DNA from: Planctomycetes bacterium UBA1135
GTDB taxonomy: Bacteria; Planctomycetota; UBA1135
Direction: 5' to 3'
Assembly: GCA_002311925.1 (NCBI GenBank)
Contig: DCAK01000061.1
Span: forward strand, 376-15,539
Length of the DNA stretch: 15,164 nucleotides
Made by a program: the position numbers and the translations under genes. The notes below the pieces were generated by a model. It did not search any database and was not told the DNA's origin. It worked only from the letters and a program-made list of their open reading frames with translations. This document shows, in pieces, positions 14,516 through 15,164 of this stretch (within the stretch, counting starts at the first letter, position 1; each line of letters opens with the position of its first letter).

Positions 14516-15164
14516 CAGCCTTCCTCCGACTGGGTGGCGCGAACCACCTCGTCCAGGGTGGTGATTCCATCCTGGGCCAATTGAATCCCCCTTTCCCGGA
14601 GAGTCCTCATCTTTCTCTTCGCCGCGGCTTTGCGGAGGGCGATGGTACTGGGGTCCTTGAGGAACTGCTCACGCAAGGAATCGTCCATCGGCAGGATTTC
14701 ATAGATGGCGGTCCGGCCCGAGTGGCCGGTGAAATGGCAGGCGTCGCAGCCCTGGCCACGCTTGAATCCATCGGCCTTGGCCAGGCCGGCCTTCTCAAGA
14801 ATTTCATCGGAAGGGGTGTCCGGCTCTGCGCATTGTTCACAGATCTTCCGCACCAGGCGCTGGGCCACGATGCCCTCCAGGGTGGCGGAGAGGAGGAAGG
14901 GTTCCACGCCGAGGTCGACCATCCGGGTGGCGGTGGAGGGGGCGTCGTTCGTGTGAAGGGTGGACAAAACCAGGTGACCTGTCAGGGCGGCTTCAACCGC
15001 GATCTGGGCTGTTTCAGGGTCGCGGATTTCACCCACCAGGATGATGTCGGGGTCCTGGCGAAGCATCGTCCGCAGGATGCTGGAATACCCCACCCCGATG
15101 TCCTCCTTGATAGGGACCTGAATGATTCCGTCGAGGTCGTATTCGACCGGATCCTCGACCGTGA
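14515..15164 (-). CDS. gspE: Type II secretion / type IV pilus assembly ATPase (GspE/PilB family), N-terminal part beyond the right edge
   Basis: The cytoplasmic hexameric ATPase that powers pilin or pseudopilin assembly. Only the last 215 residues are here; the frame is open to the right edge, so the Walker A loop and the N-terminal domains are missing. Visible are the Asp box [15 protein letters not shown], the Walker B motif with [20 protein letters not shown], the His-containing [20 protein letters not shown], and the four-cysteine zinc element ([10 protein letters not shown], then [20 protein letters not shown]) found in GspE/PilB-type ATPases. The product ends in QSEEG, whose codons encode the ribosome site of gspF. 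The zinc element and GRTAIYE favour an assembly ATPase over a PilT retraction motor. It is the first visible gene of the run. Confidence 0.95.
   Translation of the reverse strand, partial: TVEDPVEYDLDGIIQVPIKEDIGVGYSSILRTMLRQDPDIILVGEIRDPETAQIAVEAALTGHLVLSTLHTNDAPSTATRMVDLGVEPFLLSATLEGIVAQRLVRKICEQCAEPDTPSDEILEKAGLAKADGFKRGQGCDACHFTGHSGRTAIYEILPMDDSLREQFLKDPSTIALRKAAAKRKMRTLRERGIQLAQDGITTLDEVVRATQSEEG
14519..14527 (-). promoter_or_regulatory. Shine-Dalgarno site of gspF inside the end of gspE
   Basis: GGAGGAAGG lies on the minus strand, with the GGAGG core 7 bases before the gspF ATG. It is encoded by the last sense codons of gspE (Ser-Glu-Glu-Gly) and is followed by TGATG, where stop and start overlap. 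This is a typical arrangement for translational coupling and is the clearest ribosome site in the window. Confidence 0.8.

Noticed and set aside
13290..14570. Minus-strand open frame of 426 codons in another frame over gspF
   Set aside because: The product is Arg/Gly/Pro-rich and typical of an off-frame reading. The gspF frame has full-length family motifs and a strong ribosome site.
12752..14584. Plus-strand open frame of 610 codons across the gspF and kinase genes
   Set aside because: It runs antisense to two well-supported genes with clear motifs. Its product is low-complexity (His/Gly/Glu-rich) with no recognisable domain. Long antisense frames are expected at high GC.

Overview
The window is a GC-rich stretch of bacterial chromosome. 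All thirteen genes I can support lie on the minus strand, so the map reads from right to left. Neighbouring genes overlap by a few bases or sit at most about 55 bases apart. No stretch over 300 bases lacks a gene, and I see no tRNA, rRNA, CRISPR array, insertion sequence or convincing intrinsic terminator. The long plus-strand open frames are antisense shadows of the real genes, as expected at high GC.

Planctomycetota or a close relative looks most likely. The housekeeping sigma factor has a large non-conserved region and the sequence [12 protein letters not shown] at the start of region 4.2. Two small conserved proteins, one an HTH protein with a C-terminal membrane helix and one with an AVYEAKGG core, are of a kind I associate with that phylum. 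A bacterial tripeptidyl-peptidase II-like protease and an EboE-like protein fit as well. This assignment rests on remembered family patterns, not on a search.

Layout in transcription order. (1) A secretion or pilus block: the C-terminal part of a GspE/PilB ATPase (cut by the right edge), a GspF/PilC inner-membrane platform protein, a two-membrane-helix sensor histidine kinase, a small exported conserved protein, and an acidic HTH protein with a C-terminal membrane helix. (2) An envelope pair: an OmpA-domain lipoprotein and a lipoprotein with an FGE/SUMF1-like fold that lacks the catalytic cysteines. (3) An information-processing block resembling the macromolecular synthesis operon: rsmA, dnaG, rpoD, then a coiled-coil C4 zinc-ribbon protein. 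There is no rpsU. (4) An apparently exported tripeptidyl-peptidase II-like subtilase, followed by an EboE-like TIM-barrel protein that runs off the left edge.

The joins are tight: TGATG between gspE and gspF, ATGA between the SUMF1-like gene and rsmA and between dnaG and rpoD, and TTGA between the protease and eboE. Translation is probably coupled at these points, and much of the window may be one polycistronic transcript. That would put sigma-factor and primase expression behind secretion genes. Internal promoters cannot be excluded. The most interesting points are the TPP II-like protease, the ebo gene at the edge, the two unexplained small envelope proteins, and the joining of secretion and macromolecular-synthesis genes.
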